Assembly (NCBI GenBank): GCA_048493715.1
Contig: JBGDCZ010000022.1
Coordinates: 1-42,692, forward strand
Source: Arsenophonus sp048493715
Lineage (GTDB): Bacteria; Pseudomonadota; Gammaproteobacteria; Enterobacterales; Enterobacteriaceae
Reading direction: 5' to 3'
Length of the DNA: 42,692 nt
Part shown: one piece after another, positions 9,095 to 17,861 of the stretch
Layout of the letters: each line of letters begins with the position of its first letter
Position numbering within the stretch: position 1 is the first letter of the stretch
Notes under the pieces: generated by a model
The model's database searches: none
Told to the model about the DNA's origin: nothing
The model's input: the letters and a program-made list of their open reading frames with translations, nothing else
Translations under genes and position numbers: made by a program

Positions 9095-10915
9095 TTAAAA
9101 ATGATACTTTCTTGGGATGGCATTTATTATTTTTATAACTTCAGTAAAATCCATACCTAAAACATCAAGATACCAACGAATGTTTTCATATCTTGGTTGG
9201 TTTTCATCTTCAACCAAAGCTAACGCTTTTTCGCGTGTCATTTGGCCTTCTCTAATTTGATTACTTCTAAAGGTATCATGCTCAGTAAAACCGGCGACCA
9301 GATAGTATATATAGTTATAGAAAGCAGCTGTTCCATCTCCGATACGCCAGGTAGTATTGGTATCAATAGCAGTTTCCCAGTCATAATCATTGATTAATGT
9401 GTTATCAATAAGTTTTTCATCCCAACGCCAATAATCAAAAATATGAAAATAATCTTTCTTTTCAGTAAAACTGCGGTAATATTCGCCGCTTAGAGTATCC
9501 CAAAGCGAACGATTAAAATACCCCGGGCTATCAAGCATGGCTTTGAATCTTAGTTTTTGATAAGCCAACTGTTTTTGCCAACCATGCGTGTATACTCGCT
9601 TTTCTTCAAAATCAGGCGGAATGCCTAAAAAGCCTGCTTTAAAATGGGTAACTTCAAGTGGATTAACCCCCCATAAATTTAAATTAATACCGGTCTGTTT
9701 TTTGACAGATTCCACATACCTAAAAAAATGCTTATCTCCCGCTGTTAAAATACTTATCATTCCTAAATGAGGAGATTTTAACCAAGCTTTAAGGTTCATT
9801 ACGATATTACGGCGCTTTTTAGCAATATCCGCCGCAATAATAATATTCTCAACACCAAGCCTTGCACACATTCTACTAATATTTCGCCGCCCCAGATCGG
9901 TTACCATTCCCCAATCATAGGTATAGGTTACTGGCTTCATGCCGAGCTCTTTAACAATTAAATGTAACCCATAACAGCTATCACGTCCGCCAGAAAAAGG
10001 AACTATACAATCAAGGTGATCTTGCTTACGATATGACTGAACTAACTTGAATAACTCTTCTTTAGGTTTAGGATTATTACGTGATTTGTAATTATTACAG
10101 TAATTACATACCCCTTTATCATCATAAGAGATAAAGGGCATAGTTTCAGGTAGGATACACTTAGTACAACGCTTTAATTTTAGTAATGGATACTCTAATA
10201 GTTTTCTTTCTGCTTCAATTTGTTTAAATCTAGGAATGAGATCCTGATTACGAATATGATAATCGGAAATATTTAATTTATCATTCTGTGGAATATCGAT
10301 AATTAGTTCATTTGTTTTTATCTGTTTGATATTTTCACAGCCAATTTCCTTTAAGGGAAATTTTTCAGAAGAAAAGTAAATCGTTTTGTCTATATTCGCT
10401 GAATATAAACTGCCATTATTGGAAAAAATAGCCATTTTGCCCATCTTAGGTGTAGTAATCGCACACGCAACTACCCCCTGACAGAGAGAAAGTACAGTGT
10501 GAGAAAGTCCCTCTAACTGCCTTGTTTCTTCAAGATGTTTTTCTGTAATTGCTGCAATGACTTCAGTATCAATTTCATGAAATCGTTCTTTACCAATGGC
10601 TGTCCAAACATTATCATCATTAACAATGATACCATTATGTATGACACATATGCCATTTCTCACCACAGGTTGATTATCAAACAATCCATTGGTAATAAGA
10701 CGACTATGACCAAGCGCAACTTTAGTATGCTGAAATTTCACTTTTGATAACAATTTTCTGATGTCAAAATCAGCTCTATATATATTATAACCAACCGATG
10801 ATTCTAAAATTAAACCACTAGAATCCCTGCCTCTTTGACGTGCATGATCTGCAAGGAATTTAAGTTTTTCCATATCTACTGAAGTTTGCGAAATTATACC
10901 AAAAATGCCACACAT
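9095..10915 (-). CDS. Fused class II glutaminase + WbpG-like N-acetyl-sugar amidotransferase
   Basis: The 606-aa protein joins two enzymes. Residues 1 to about 210 are a class II (Ntn) glutamine amidotransferase: Cys2 in MCGIFGI would be the nucleophile after Met removal, with GHSRLITNG (69-77), HNGIIVND (93-100) and DTEVIA (116-121). Residues from about 248 onward are an N-acetyl-sugar amidotransferase of the WbpG/PseA kind: two CxxC pairs (Cys250/253 and Cys270/273, probably metal-binding) and the ATP-pyrophosphatase loop SGGRDS (308-313). In P. aeruginosa WbpG works with separate HisH- and HisF-like partners supplying ammonia; here the glutaminase is in the same chain and no hisH/hisF is in the operon. 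The likely product is an acetamidino sugar, probably on the ManNAc3NAcA made by the neighbouring genes. Asparagine-synthetase-like activity is the main alternative but fits the context less well. Confidence 0.88.
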   Translation of the reverse strand: MCGIFGIISQTSVDMEKLKFLADHARQRGRDSSGLILESSVGYNIYRADFDIRKLLSKVKFQHTKVALGHSRLITNGLFDNQPVVRNGICVIHNGIIVNDDNVWTAIGKERFHEIDTEVIAAITEKHLEETRQLEGLSHTVLSLCQGVVACAITTPKMGKMAIFSNNGSLYSANIDKTIYFSSEKFPLKEIGCENIKQIKTNELIIDIPQNDKLNISDYHIRNQDLIPRFKQIEAERKLLEYPLLKLKRCTKCILPETMPFISYDDKGVCNYCNNYKSRNNPKPKEELFKLVQSYRKQDHLDCIVPFSGGRDSCYGLHLIVKELGMKPVTYTYDWGMVTDLGRRNISRMCARLGVENIIIAADIAKKRRNIVMNLKAWLKSPHLGMISILTAGDKHFFRYVESVKKQTGINLNLWGVNPLEVTHFKAGFLGIPPDFEEKRVYTHGWQKQLAYQKLRFKAMLDSPGYFNRSLWDTLSGEYYRSFTEKKDYFHIFDYWRWDEKLIDNTLINDYDWETAIDTNTTWRIGDGTAAFYNYIYYLVAGFTEHDTFRSNQIREGQMTREKALALVEDENQPRYENIRWYLDVLGMDFTEVIKIINAIPRKYHF

Positions 10916-11122
10916 GGATTTTTATACCCTAAATTTGAATAACTAATTATTCTTTATTTTCAGATGTTCAATCTAGTGAAAGAAAATTATTTTATTTAGA
11001 ATAATACTGGGCTAATACCTATAAATACGTTTATTTAATTATTGCAAGATAGACGCTTCATAATTTCTTTTCTTCAATAGCCTAGTTATATTTTTCTTTA
11101 CTATGATTTATATTTATACATA

Positions 11123-12196
11123 CTAAGGAATGTTTGACAGTATATCTACTATTTCTTTACCAGCTCTACCATTACCATACAAGTTAATGGGTGCATAAGC
11201 AGGCAAACTCAAGTACTTATCAACAGTACATATTATTTTTTCCAGATTTGCTCCCACAAGTATATTAAAACCATTCTCCACTAATTCAACCCATTCTGTT
11301 TCATTCCGCATCGTAATACAGTATTTTTGAAAGAAAAAAGCTTCTTTTTGAACACCACCACTATCTGTAAGAACTATTTTAGCGTTATTTAATAACCATA
11401 ACATTTGTAAATATCCAACAGGTTCTATTATATGAACATTTAAAGATAAATTTAGACAATTTATTAAATTACGTGTTCTAGGATGCATGGGAAGAACAAC
11501 AGGCACTACATCTCTATGCAATATGTTTAACGCATTAACAATTGATGTTAAATTTTGGGGATTATCTGTATTCTCGGCACGATGCAATGTAGCTAAAATA
11601 AAATATTTATCTAATATAAAATCATTAGGAGCGGATGAATATTGGGAAAAATAGAGAGCGCTATCTTGCATCACGTCCCCTACATTAAAAATATTTACTG
11701 AATGTTTATTATTAATACCTTCATTTATCAAGTTATTGACAGCTGCTTGAGAAGGACAAAATAGTAATGTACTAATCTGATCCGTTAAAATACGATTGAT
11801 CTCTTCTGGCATTTGCATATTAAAACTTCGCAATCCAGCTTCTACATGCACTACCGGAATATGAAGTTTAGCTGCTGCTAAAGCACCAGCTAAAGTTGAA
11901 TTAGTATCACCATACACTAATACATAGTCAGGTTTTTCCTGCAGCAATATTTTTTCAATTTCTGCCAACATACGTCCCGTCATTTGACCATGACTTCCAC
12001 CATTAATATCTAATTGATAATTAGGCATAGGAATACCGAGTTGCTCAAAAAAGATATTACTCATATTTGCATCAAAATGCTGTCCGGTATGAATAATAAT
12101 TTCTATTAATTCTTTATTTTTTTTTAACAAATTTGATACAACATTTGCTTTTATAAATTGAGGTCTTGCGCCAATAATCGTAAAAAATTTTTTCAT
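11123..12196 (-). CDS. wbpI: WbpI-type UDP-GlcNAc3NAcA 2-epimerase
   Basis: A non-hydrolysing UDP-GlcNAc 2-epimerase family member of 357 aa. Motifs are GARPQFIKA (9-17), HTGQHFD (36-42), YGDTNSTLAGALAA (95-108, with Asp97), HVEAGLRS (117-124, with Glu119), MPEEINRI (129-136, with Glu131), ATLHRAENTDN, and the UDP-binding TDSGGVQKEAF near residue 280. WecB, which makes UDP-ManNAc, belongs to the same family. With wbpA, wbpB, wbpD and wbpE in the same operon, the substrate is most likely UDP-2,3-diacetamido-glucuronic acid, giving the manno form. It acts in the cytoplasm. It lies 13 bases after a glycosyltransferase gene and 207 bases before the amidotransferase gene. Confidence 0.9.
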   Translation of the reverse strand: MKKFFTIIGARPQFIKANVVSNLLKKNKELIEIIIHTGQHFDANMSNIFFEQLGIPMPNYQLDINGGSHGQMTGRMLAEIEKILLQEKPDYVLVYGDTNSTLAGALAAAKLHIPVVHVEAGLRSFNMQMPEEINRILTDQISTLLFCPSQAAVNNLINEGINNKHSVNIFNVGDVMQDSALYFSQYSSAPNDFILDKYFILATLHRAENTDNPQNLTSIVNALNILHRDVVPVVLPMHPRTRNLINCLNLSLNVHIIEPVGYLQMLWLLNNAKIVLTDSGGVQKEAFFFQKYCITMRNETEWVELVENGFNILVGANLEKIICTVDKYLSLPAYAPINLYGNGRAGKEIVDILSNIP

Positions 12197-12209
12197 TTTA
12201 TTATTTCAT

Positions 12210-13334
12210 TTAAAATAAAGCGTAAAATTCTAATAATTTAGCTTCTTCAATATTCCAATTATACTTTTCTTCAACTGCACGTCGGCCATTACATCCCATT
12301 TCCCTCGCTTCTTGCGGATTTGCGACTAAATAATCGATAGCTTCAGCTATAGATTTGGGATCCGAAGCGTCAACACAGAGACCACAATCATTTCCTTCTA
12401 CAATTTCTTTCCATAAAGGAAAATTAGAACAAACAATAGGAATTCCTGCGCTCATATATTCAAACATTTTATTCGGTTGAGCATCGATATGATTAGGAAC
12501 GGGAAGAAACAGAACTAATCCTGCTATAGAATCATTAAGTATGGAAACAACACTTTTTCTATCCAACCACCCCTTTTCATCAATACGATGCCATGACGAT
12601 TTTTCTTTTACTTCTCTTTCAAAATTACTCTCTGAAAATTTGCCTGCTAATATGAGCTGTGTTGGTTCTTTAACATACTGCATGGCTTCAACAATTTCAT
12701 TAATCCCTCTGATTTTAGTCAAACCACCTATATAACACACCTGATTTTTTTTATTAGCCCAATCAATATTTATTTTTGAAAACTCATCAACTATGGGATA
12801 ACCATTAATATCTATTGAATTAATTCCCATATTTAAAAATTTATCCCGAATATGAATAGTAGCCGCTATAACAGCATCAAGTTTACGGCAGGACCAGCGC
12901 TCATAAATAGCAAAACCTTTAGACAATAATTTTTTCATAAATTTATTAAGGTAGGGTTTTCCTAATAGTTGTTTAGGCACATCCTCATGAGCATCAAAAA
13001 TAACCTTCTTACCCAATTTTTTTAATTTCAAGCCAATAGGAATCAGTTCTGGATCATGCAGATGATAAATATCAGCATTCACCTCAATTGCTTTCTTAAA
13101 TATACGCTTCGGCGCATTACAAATACGATCTAAACGTCCTCTTGAAGCACCTACATCATAAATACTCACTAGATTTTTAATTTCATCATTTTTGCCATCT
13201 GAAACAATTTGAGCAATTTGATATCCATGTTTAGCTAATGATACGCACTCTTTTAAGAAGATACGCGGATCATAACGAGAATGTGCAGATGTAATATGAA
13301 CGATTTTATATTTACAAATCATGGTAGATTTCAT
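12210..13334 (-). CDS. Glycosyltransferase family 4 (WbpH-like)
   Basis: A GT-B glycosyltransferase of 374 aa. The N-terminal domain has IVHITSAHSRYDPRIF, HLHDPELIPIGLKLK and VIFDAHEDVPKQLL; the C-terminal domain has CYIGGLTKIRGINEIVEAM, LAGKF, then PNKMFEYMSAGIPIVCSNFP and the donor-binding acidic residues after it. This architecture is common for uronic-acid and amino-sugar transferases in O-antigen clusters containing wbpABDEI, so it may transfer the mannuronic acid derivative; this is inference. Its start overlaps the upstream glycosyltransferase by 23 bases. An alternative ATG lies four codons in (MICKYKIVHIT) and would give a more typical N-terminus. Confidence 0.88.
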   Translation of the reverse strand: MKSTMICKYKIVHITSAHSRYDPRIFLKECVSLAKHGYQIAQIVSDGKNDEIKNLVSIYDVGASRGRLDRICNAPKRIFKKAIEVNADIYHLHDPELIPIGLKLKKLGKKVIFDAHEDVPKQLLGKPYLNKFMKKLLSKGFAIYERWSCRKLDAVIAATIHIRDKFLNMGINSIDINGYPIVDEFSKINIDWANKKNQVCYIGGLTKIRGINEIVEAMQYVKEPTQLILAGKFSESNFEREVKEKSSWHRIDEKGWLDRKSVVSILNDSIAGLVLFLPVPNHIDAQPNKMFEYMSAGIPIVCSNFPLWKEIVEGNDCGLCVDASDPKSIAEAIDYLVANPQEAREMGCNGRRAVEEKYNWNIEEAKLLEFYALF

Positions 13335-14433
13335 TTAATGTTTTTTCCTGTTGTTGCCAACAATATTTTTTCCGGACTTGAAAAATATTTTTTTGAATTT
13401 GAGCATAGTTTAGTTGAAGAGCAGTATTAAGTGCATTTTTAAATCCTTCAATCGTATTTTCCGAAGCTACAACACCTATTTTTTCTTGCTCAACCAACCT
13501 TTTCATTTCAAAGAGATTTGATGTAATAACCGGTATTCCTGCCATTAAATACTCAAACATTTTATTCGGCAAACAGTATGTGTCATTCAAACAATAACCT
13601 TCCATAAAAGCAATCCCATAATCAGCAGAACTTGTATAATTAAGATATATATCATGTGGCATAGCCTTATGAAAGAAAATATTATTACTTGTCTTTGATT
13701 TACTTTTAATTAAATTTTCAAGTGGACCATATCCCATACATACTAATACATTTTCATTCTTTTCATGCTTTTCAAAATATTCTAATAATATCTCAATTCC
13801 ACGTCCTTTTCCCAAACCACCTTGATAAAGAAATATTTTTTGATCATCTCGAATACCAAACGTTTCCCGAAAAATGTTTTTTTTAGGTTGTTCTATATAA
13901 TTAGGACAGTTAAAAACTAAATAAGGTTTTTTAATATTATAAAGTCTTGCATAATCTCTAGCTATCGAATCACTAACTACAATAACTTTATCAGCAAATC
14001 TAATAAATAATCGTTCGATTAAATATTTTCGCTTGATAGAGAATTTAGATTCATAAGGTACATCATTTATAGCATACTCGTGTGAATCATACACTATCTT
14101 CAATTTTTTATTAAATAACCGACAGAAGGTACCGATAGTTAAAGCATGTAAATCATTACAGTGAAGAACATCAGCATTTTTATAATTTAATATAAATCTT
14201 ATTACATATTCAATATATTTTATCAGCTGAATTGGTTGCTTTTTTGACCAGTTCTTTGATTTTAATACTATTCTATGAACATTTATACCTGAAACTTCTT
14301 CATGTTCCTTTAAATTATCGTAATGTATGGCGGCGACGATGACATCATAACCAAAATAGCTAAGTGAACAACTAGTTTTTAATACTCTACTGTCATTAGT
14401 AAAACCATTCAAAACAAGATTAACAATTTTCAT
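13312..14433 (-). CDS. Glycosyltransferase family 4
   Basis: A GT-B glycosyltransferase of 373 aa. It starts MKIVNLVLNGFTNDSRVLK, contains LHCNDLHALTIGTF and VYDSHEYAIND in the N-terminal domain, and LYQGGLGKGRGIEIL, MGYGPLENLI and LPNKMFEYLMAGIPVITSN in the donor domain. Donor and acceptor sugars are unknown. It is the first gene after a 517-base gap and overlaps the next glycosyltransferase by 23 bases, so the two are probably translated together and may act successively. Confidence 0.88.
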   Translation of the reverse strand: MKIVNLVLNGFTNDSRVLKTSCSLSYFGYDVIVAAIHYDNLKEHEEVSGINVHRIVLKSKNWSKKQPIQLIKYIEYVIRFILNYKNADVLHCNDLHALTIGTFCRLFNKKLKIVYDSHEYAINDVPYESKFSIKRKYLIERLFIRFADKVIVVSDSIARDYARLYNIKKPYLVFNCPNYIEQPKKNIFRETFGIRDDQKIFLYQGGLGKGRGIEILLEYFEKHEKNENVLVCMGYGPLENLIKSKSKTSNNIFFHKAMPHDIYLNYTSSADYGIAFMEGYCLNDTYCLPNKMFEYLMAGIPVITSNLFEMKRLVEQEKIGVVASENTIEGFKNALNTALQLNYAQIQKNIFQVRKKYCWQQQEKTLNEIYHDL

Positions 14434-14950
14434 ATTCTATTTTAAGTTTCCCATAATTATATAATTGCCTAAATAATTAAACCAATACCTTATTTGTCTC
14501 CTCCTATTACTTTAGCTATTATATTTTCAAAATAACCTTAAAATATTAATTCTCTTTGTAAGGAGAATTTTTAATCACATTTAATCTAGTAATTGGTTTT
14601 ATATGCTATAAAATTTCTCTTATTTTTACAATCAAATAACCAATTAAGACAATACTTACTACAATTCTACAAAAATAAACTTTAATATTTTTTGATAGTA
14701 TGATCATAAGCTTATATAAAATTTAACTAACGCTAATTAAAATAAAAATGCATAATCTTCAAAAATTATAAAAACTTCACTTTCTCTTATTGATTTAAGT
14801 TATATATCTTTCCCAGAATATCCTCTCACAAACTAACCAGTCATTAATTTATCTATTTGACCAAAGTTAATCAGATAATCACTTTAACTAAAAGTTAATT
14901 TTTAATAAATAACCTATAAAAACAACCATAATAACTTCCTTCTTAATATA
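14434..14950. other. Long AT-rich gap inside the polysaccharide operon
   Basis: 517 bases between wzy and the next glycosyltransferase gene, the longest gap in an otherwise tight operon. There is no ORF of useful length, no recognisable protein remnant and no clear terminator or promoter. It may mark a lost gene or a recombination joint; I cannot show either. Confidence 0.55.
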
Positions 14951-16270
14951 TTATAAAGATCTCAATCTTATTTTCCTTTTACTAAATAATATAATGAAAG
15001 TTATCAAAGTCATGACTATTATATAAAAACTATATAAATAACCACTAAAACCAGTTACAGACAAATTTTTTAGGTTTAAAATCAACCAAACCAAAAAAGC
15101 TGTTGATACAGGATTTAATTCTATTTTTGAAACTAAGTAACTTATTACCGATAAAATTAAGCCCATAATAAATGCAACTATAGGAATACCCCAAGGTCCA
15201 AAATTAGCATAACTTTCCCCCCAAAAAACCGTAGGCATAGAACCCACAATATTCATTTTAGCAAGTTCAGGAAACTTCCAATTCATAACTTCGGTGGTAA
15301 ATTCTACCGGTTTATAAGGTAATATACCCCCTGGATTAGGAAAGCTTTTACCTAACAGATAATCGTGATGTTCAGGAAAATATTGCAAATAAAAATAAGC
15401 TGGTGAAACACTACCAGCAAATGACCTGGAAAAAACAGACCATAAAGCAGATCTTATATTAGATGATCCCATGAAAAACATATAAATACAGACCAAAAAG
15501 ATAACTATAAATAGAATAAAATAAAAAGATGTATAAGTAGATATCATTCCATTCTTTTTAGTCAAAAAATAAGCCATAAATAGGCCAATTATAATCCATA
15601 TCAAAGGCGCTTTTTCTGTTGCCAGAGTAGCAATAAAAGCTGAATAACTGAATACGATAAGGAAACTAAAAAGATTCTTTAACCTCTTATTTTTTAACCA
15701 AATAATATAAGTTGTAAATGTAATTAAGCTTGCTAATTCATACATTCCTAACCTATACCAATGATATTTACCATGAAAATTATTTCCCATATCACTACGA
15801 GCTATAGCTGCAGCTTTAATTCCATCAGTCAAAACTACAAATAATGCTATATGATTAATCTTACTTAAATAAATGCAAAAAAAAGCAATACTTAACAAGA
15901 AAAATAATAATAAAAATAGTAATTGAATTTTAGTTAAATCAATCAGCTCTGAAGAAACAAATGGAACTGGCCTTAACCTAACAACTTTTCGGACAAAAAC
16001 TACACCTAAAATAAAAAATAATATATTAATACACGAATAAAATAAAACCTTTAAAACTAAAGCTTGGTCATTCACACCAATTGCAACTCTATAATCATCC
16101 CAAAAATAAAAAAGCGGTAATGTTCCTAAAACAGAAAATACAAATAATGCTATAATGGTAATATTTATAATGCTTACCTGATTTATTTTTTCTCCAACTG
16201 TTCTAAGCAGATAAAATGCAATAATAGGTGTAGTAATAAATAAAAACCAAAATGTCAAATTTAATAACAC
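14951..16270 (-). CDS. wzy: O-antigen polymerase Wzy
   Basis: A 439-aa integral membrane protein with about 11-12 hydrophobic segments and a long loop around residues 265-345 that contains RSFAGSVSPAYFYLQYFPEHH and the motif-like NPGGILPY. Wzy proteins share little sequence; size, hydrophobic pattern, the large periplasmic loop and position in a cluster with Wzx support the call. It would join lipid-linked repeat units at the outer face of the inner membrane. The start is GTG, overlapping the TAG stop of the upstream gene by one base (TAGTG), with GGAGAG about 6 bases upstream as the ribosome binding site. It is markedly AT-rich, as wzy genes usually are. No chain-length regulator wzz is present in the window. 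Confidence 0.85.
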   Translation of the reverse strand: MLLNLTFWFLFITTPIIAFYLLRTVGEKINQVSIINITIIALFVFSVLGTLPLFYFWDDYRVAIGVNDQALVLKVLFYSCINILFFILGVVFVRKVVRLRPVPFVSSELIDLTKIQLLFLLLFFLLSIAFFCIYLSKINHIALFVVLTDGIKAAAIARSDMGNNFHGKYHWYRLGMYELASLITFTTYIIWLKNKRLKNLFSFLIVFSYSAFIATLATEKAPLIWIIIGLFMAYFLTKKNGMISTYTSFYFILFIVIFLVCIYMFFMGSSNIRSALWSVFSRSFAGSVSPAYFYLQYFPEHHDYLLGKSFPNPGGILPYKPVEFTTEVMNWKFPELAKMNIVGSMPTVFWGESYANFGPWGIPIVAFIMGLILSVISYLVSKIELNPVSTAFLVWLILNLKNLSVTGFSGYLYSFYIIVMTLITFIILFSKRKIRLRSL

Positions 16271-17649
16271 TATTCTCTCTCCAGAGTTATTCTATATTTA
16301 TTATTCAAACAGTATTGATAAAATTCTTTTAACTTTTTTGAAACTAGGGAAAAATTATGCCATAACAAAGTAAAACAGCCATTAACTCTATAACAAACTG
16401 CTTTTAATTTTAAAATTCTATTTAATGCTTTATCTCCCGCTCCTAATCCTAAATAAGCTGATTCAATAATAGTAACCTCCATAACAATTAATGGGCGGAT
16501 GCGAATAGCTAATAATTGTTGAGTAATAGGATTAAATGCTGGATATTCAAAACAGCTACCACAGCGAAAACCCGGGTGATCAGCATAACCAAGTGTAGAA
16601 TCATAATCCATATCAGCATCATTCCATGCCTGAAGCGTTGTCGGATGCTCCCAACGTAAATAGTGCATTCGTCCCCCCCAAAGAGGCTGCACTATGCCTT
16701 CTTCCGTACATATTTTTTTTAATCGCTTGGCTTCATTTTGGATCATAGCTGGACACTGATACGTATTATAACTAGGATGTAAACCTATTTCATGACCACG
16801 GCTATGAATACGACGCATCAATTGACGGATAGCTGGATGCTCTGGTTCATAATCTGCATCTTTACTTGCATCAGTACGGCCACAAATAAAATAAAAGGCG
16901 CTTTTTAGATTATTTTTCTCAGATACATCCATAAGCCAGTCAAATACATTATAAGGATCAGCAGAATGTAACTGCATGTGAGTAGTTAACTTTAGATAAG
17001 GGGTAGTGACCAATGTTCTAATTTTGTTATCCTTAATTAGATCATCCACCATTATACGTCCAATTGATAACCATGGTGTATAAGCATAACTAGGTCTATC
17101 CACATCATGGGAAACCTTAATACTAAATTTATGTTGCTTTAATACTAACTGTGGCCAGACCCGCTGAATCACCTGACCAAGAATGATCAACCATTCATCA
17201 ATAATTGGCCGCTCAAGATAACCATGCCGATATGCATGTGATGAGGTAGCAGGAAAGCGTTGATGATTATCTAAATTATGGCTTCCTATTTCTTCTAGCC
17301 GATTCAACATCCAATAGGTCAGACCAAGTATATCATAATGTACGGTCGCCCCCTTTTCGTCAAATTCAACTAGCGGACTCATTAACTCAGTAGCTGATGG
17401 TGCAGGAATGAGATTATCAATTGGTGCGGTAAAATTTTCAGTTGAAGCCCGCCATTGTTGGCAGACAAAGTCAGATTGTGAAGAATAGAAAATACTTTGT
17501 AAGTTATCAAAGATTATTGATTTTTCTGAATTCGGTAAACATAACACTAATTTCGAAGAGTCCAGATAATAAAGATGAAATAAATGATTGTATCGTTCAT
17601 TTAATAGCTCTTGTAACCAAATAAGTGCTGTTGGCGTTAAGATATTCAT
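16270..17649 (-). CDS. NodB-like polysaccharide deacetylase family protein, copy A
   Basis: A 459-aa protein with an N-terminal region of about 170 residues of unknown function (conserved PIDNLIPAPSATELMSPL and GLTYWMLNRLEEIGSH) followed by a NodB-like domain. The metal-site signatures are HDVD (181-184) and HEIGLH (286-291), followed by PSYNTY. CE4-type enzymes remove N- or O-acetyl groups from sugars; the exact substrate here is unknown. It has no signal peptide or membrane segment, so it would act in the cytoplasm, perhaps on a nucleotide- or lipid-linked sugar. It is a tandem paralogue of the gene at 17862-19229, and a 444-bp stretch is identical in both. The stop overlaps the wzy start. 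Confidence 0.8.
   Translation of the reverse strand: MNILTPTALIWLQELLNERYNHLFHLYYLDSSKLVLCLPNSEKSIIFDNLQSIFYSSQSDFVCQQWRASTENFTAPIDNLIPAPSATELMSPLVEFDEKGATVHYDILGLTYWMLNRLEEIGSHNLDNHQRFPATSSHAYRHGYLERPIIDEWLIILGQVIQRVWPQLVLKQHKFSIKVSHDVDRPSYAYTPWLSIGRIMVDDLIKDNKIRTLVTTPYLKLTTHMQLHSADPYNVFDWLMDVSEKNNLKSAFYFICGRTDASKDADYEPEHPAIRQLMRRIHSRGHEIGLHPSYNTYQCPAMIQNEAKRLKKICTEEGIVQPLWGGRMHYLRWEHPTTLQAWNDADMDYDSTLGYADHPGFRCGSCFEYPAFNPITQQLLAIRIRPLIVMEVTIIESAYLGLGAGDKALNRILKLKAVCYRVNGCFTLLWHNFSLVSKKLKEFYQYCLNNKYRITLERE
16502..16945 (-). repeat. Identical 444-bp block, copy 1 (in NodB-like copy A)
   Basis: Base-for-base identical, by direct reading, to 18067-18510 (offset 1565). It encodes about residues 236-383, including the HEIGLH motif. 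Immediately outside the block the two genes differ at many positions, including silent ones. Confidence 0.93.
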
Positions 17650-17861
17650 ATGCTTATATTCTTATAAATCATAAACTTAATATCACATTCCATAAATATT
17701 ATTTTTTATTAAAATTTAAATTTTAGGAATAGTTTTTTAGCAATTTTTCTTAGTATAAAATATGCTGTTCAAATACATATTTATTTAATACCCGAAAACT
17801 TGAATAATAATTTTTATGTATTTCATAAAATAAACCAGACTTTATTATCATCTTAATGTGA

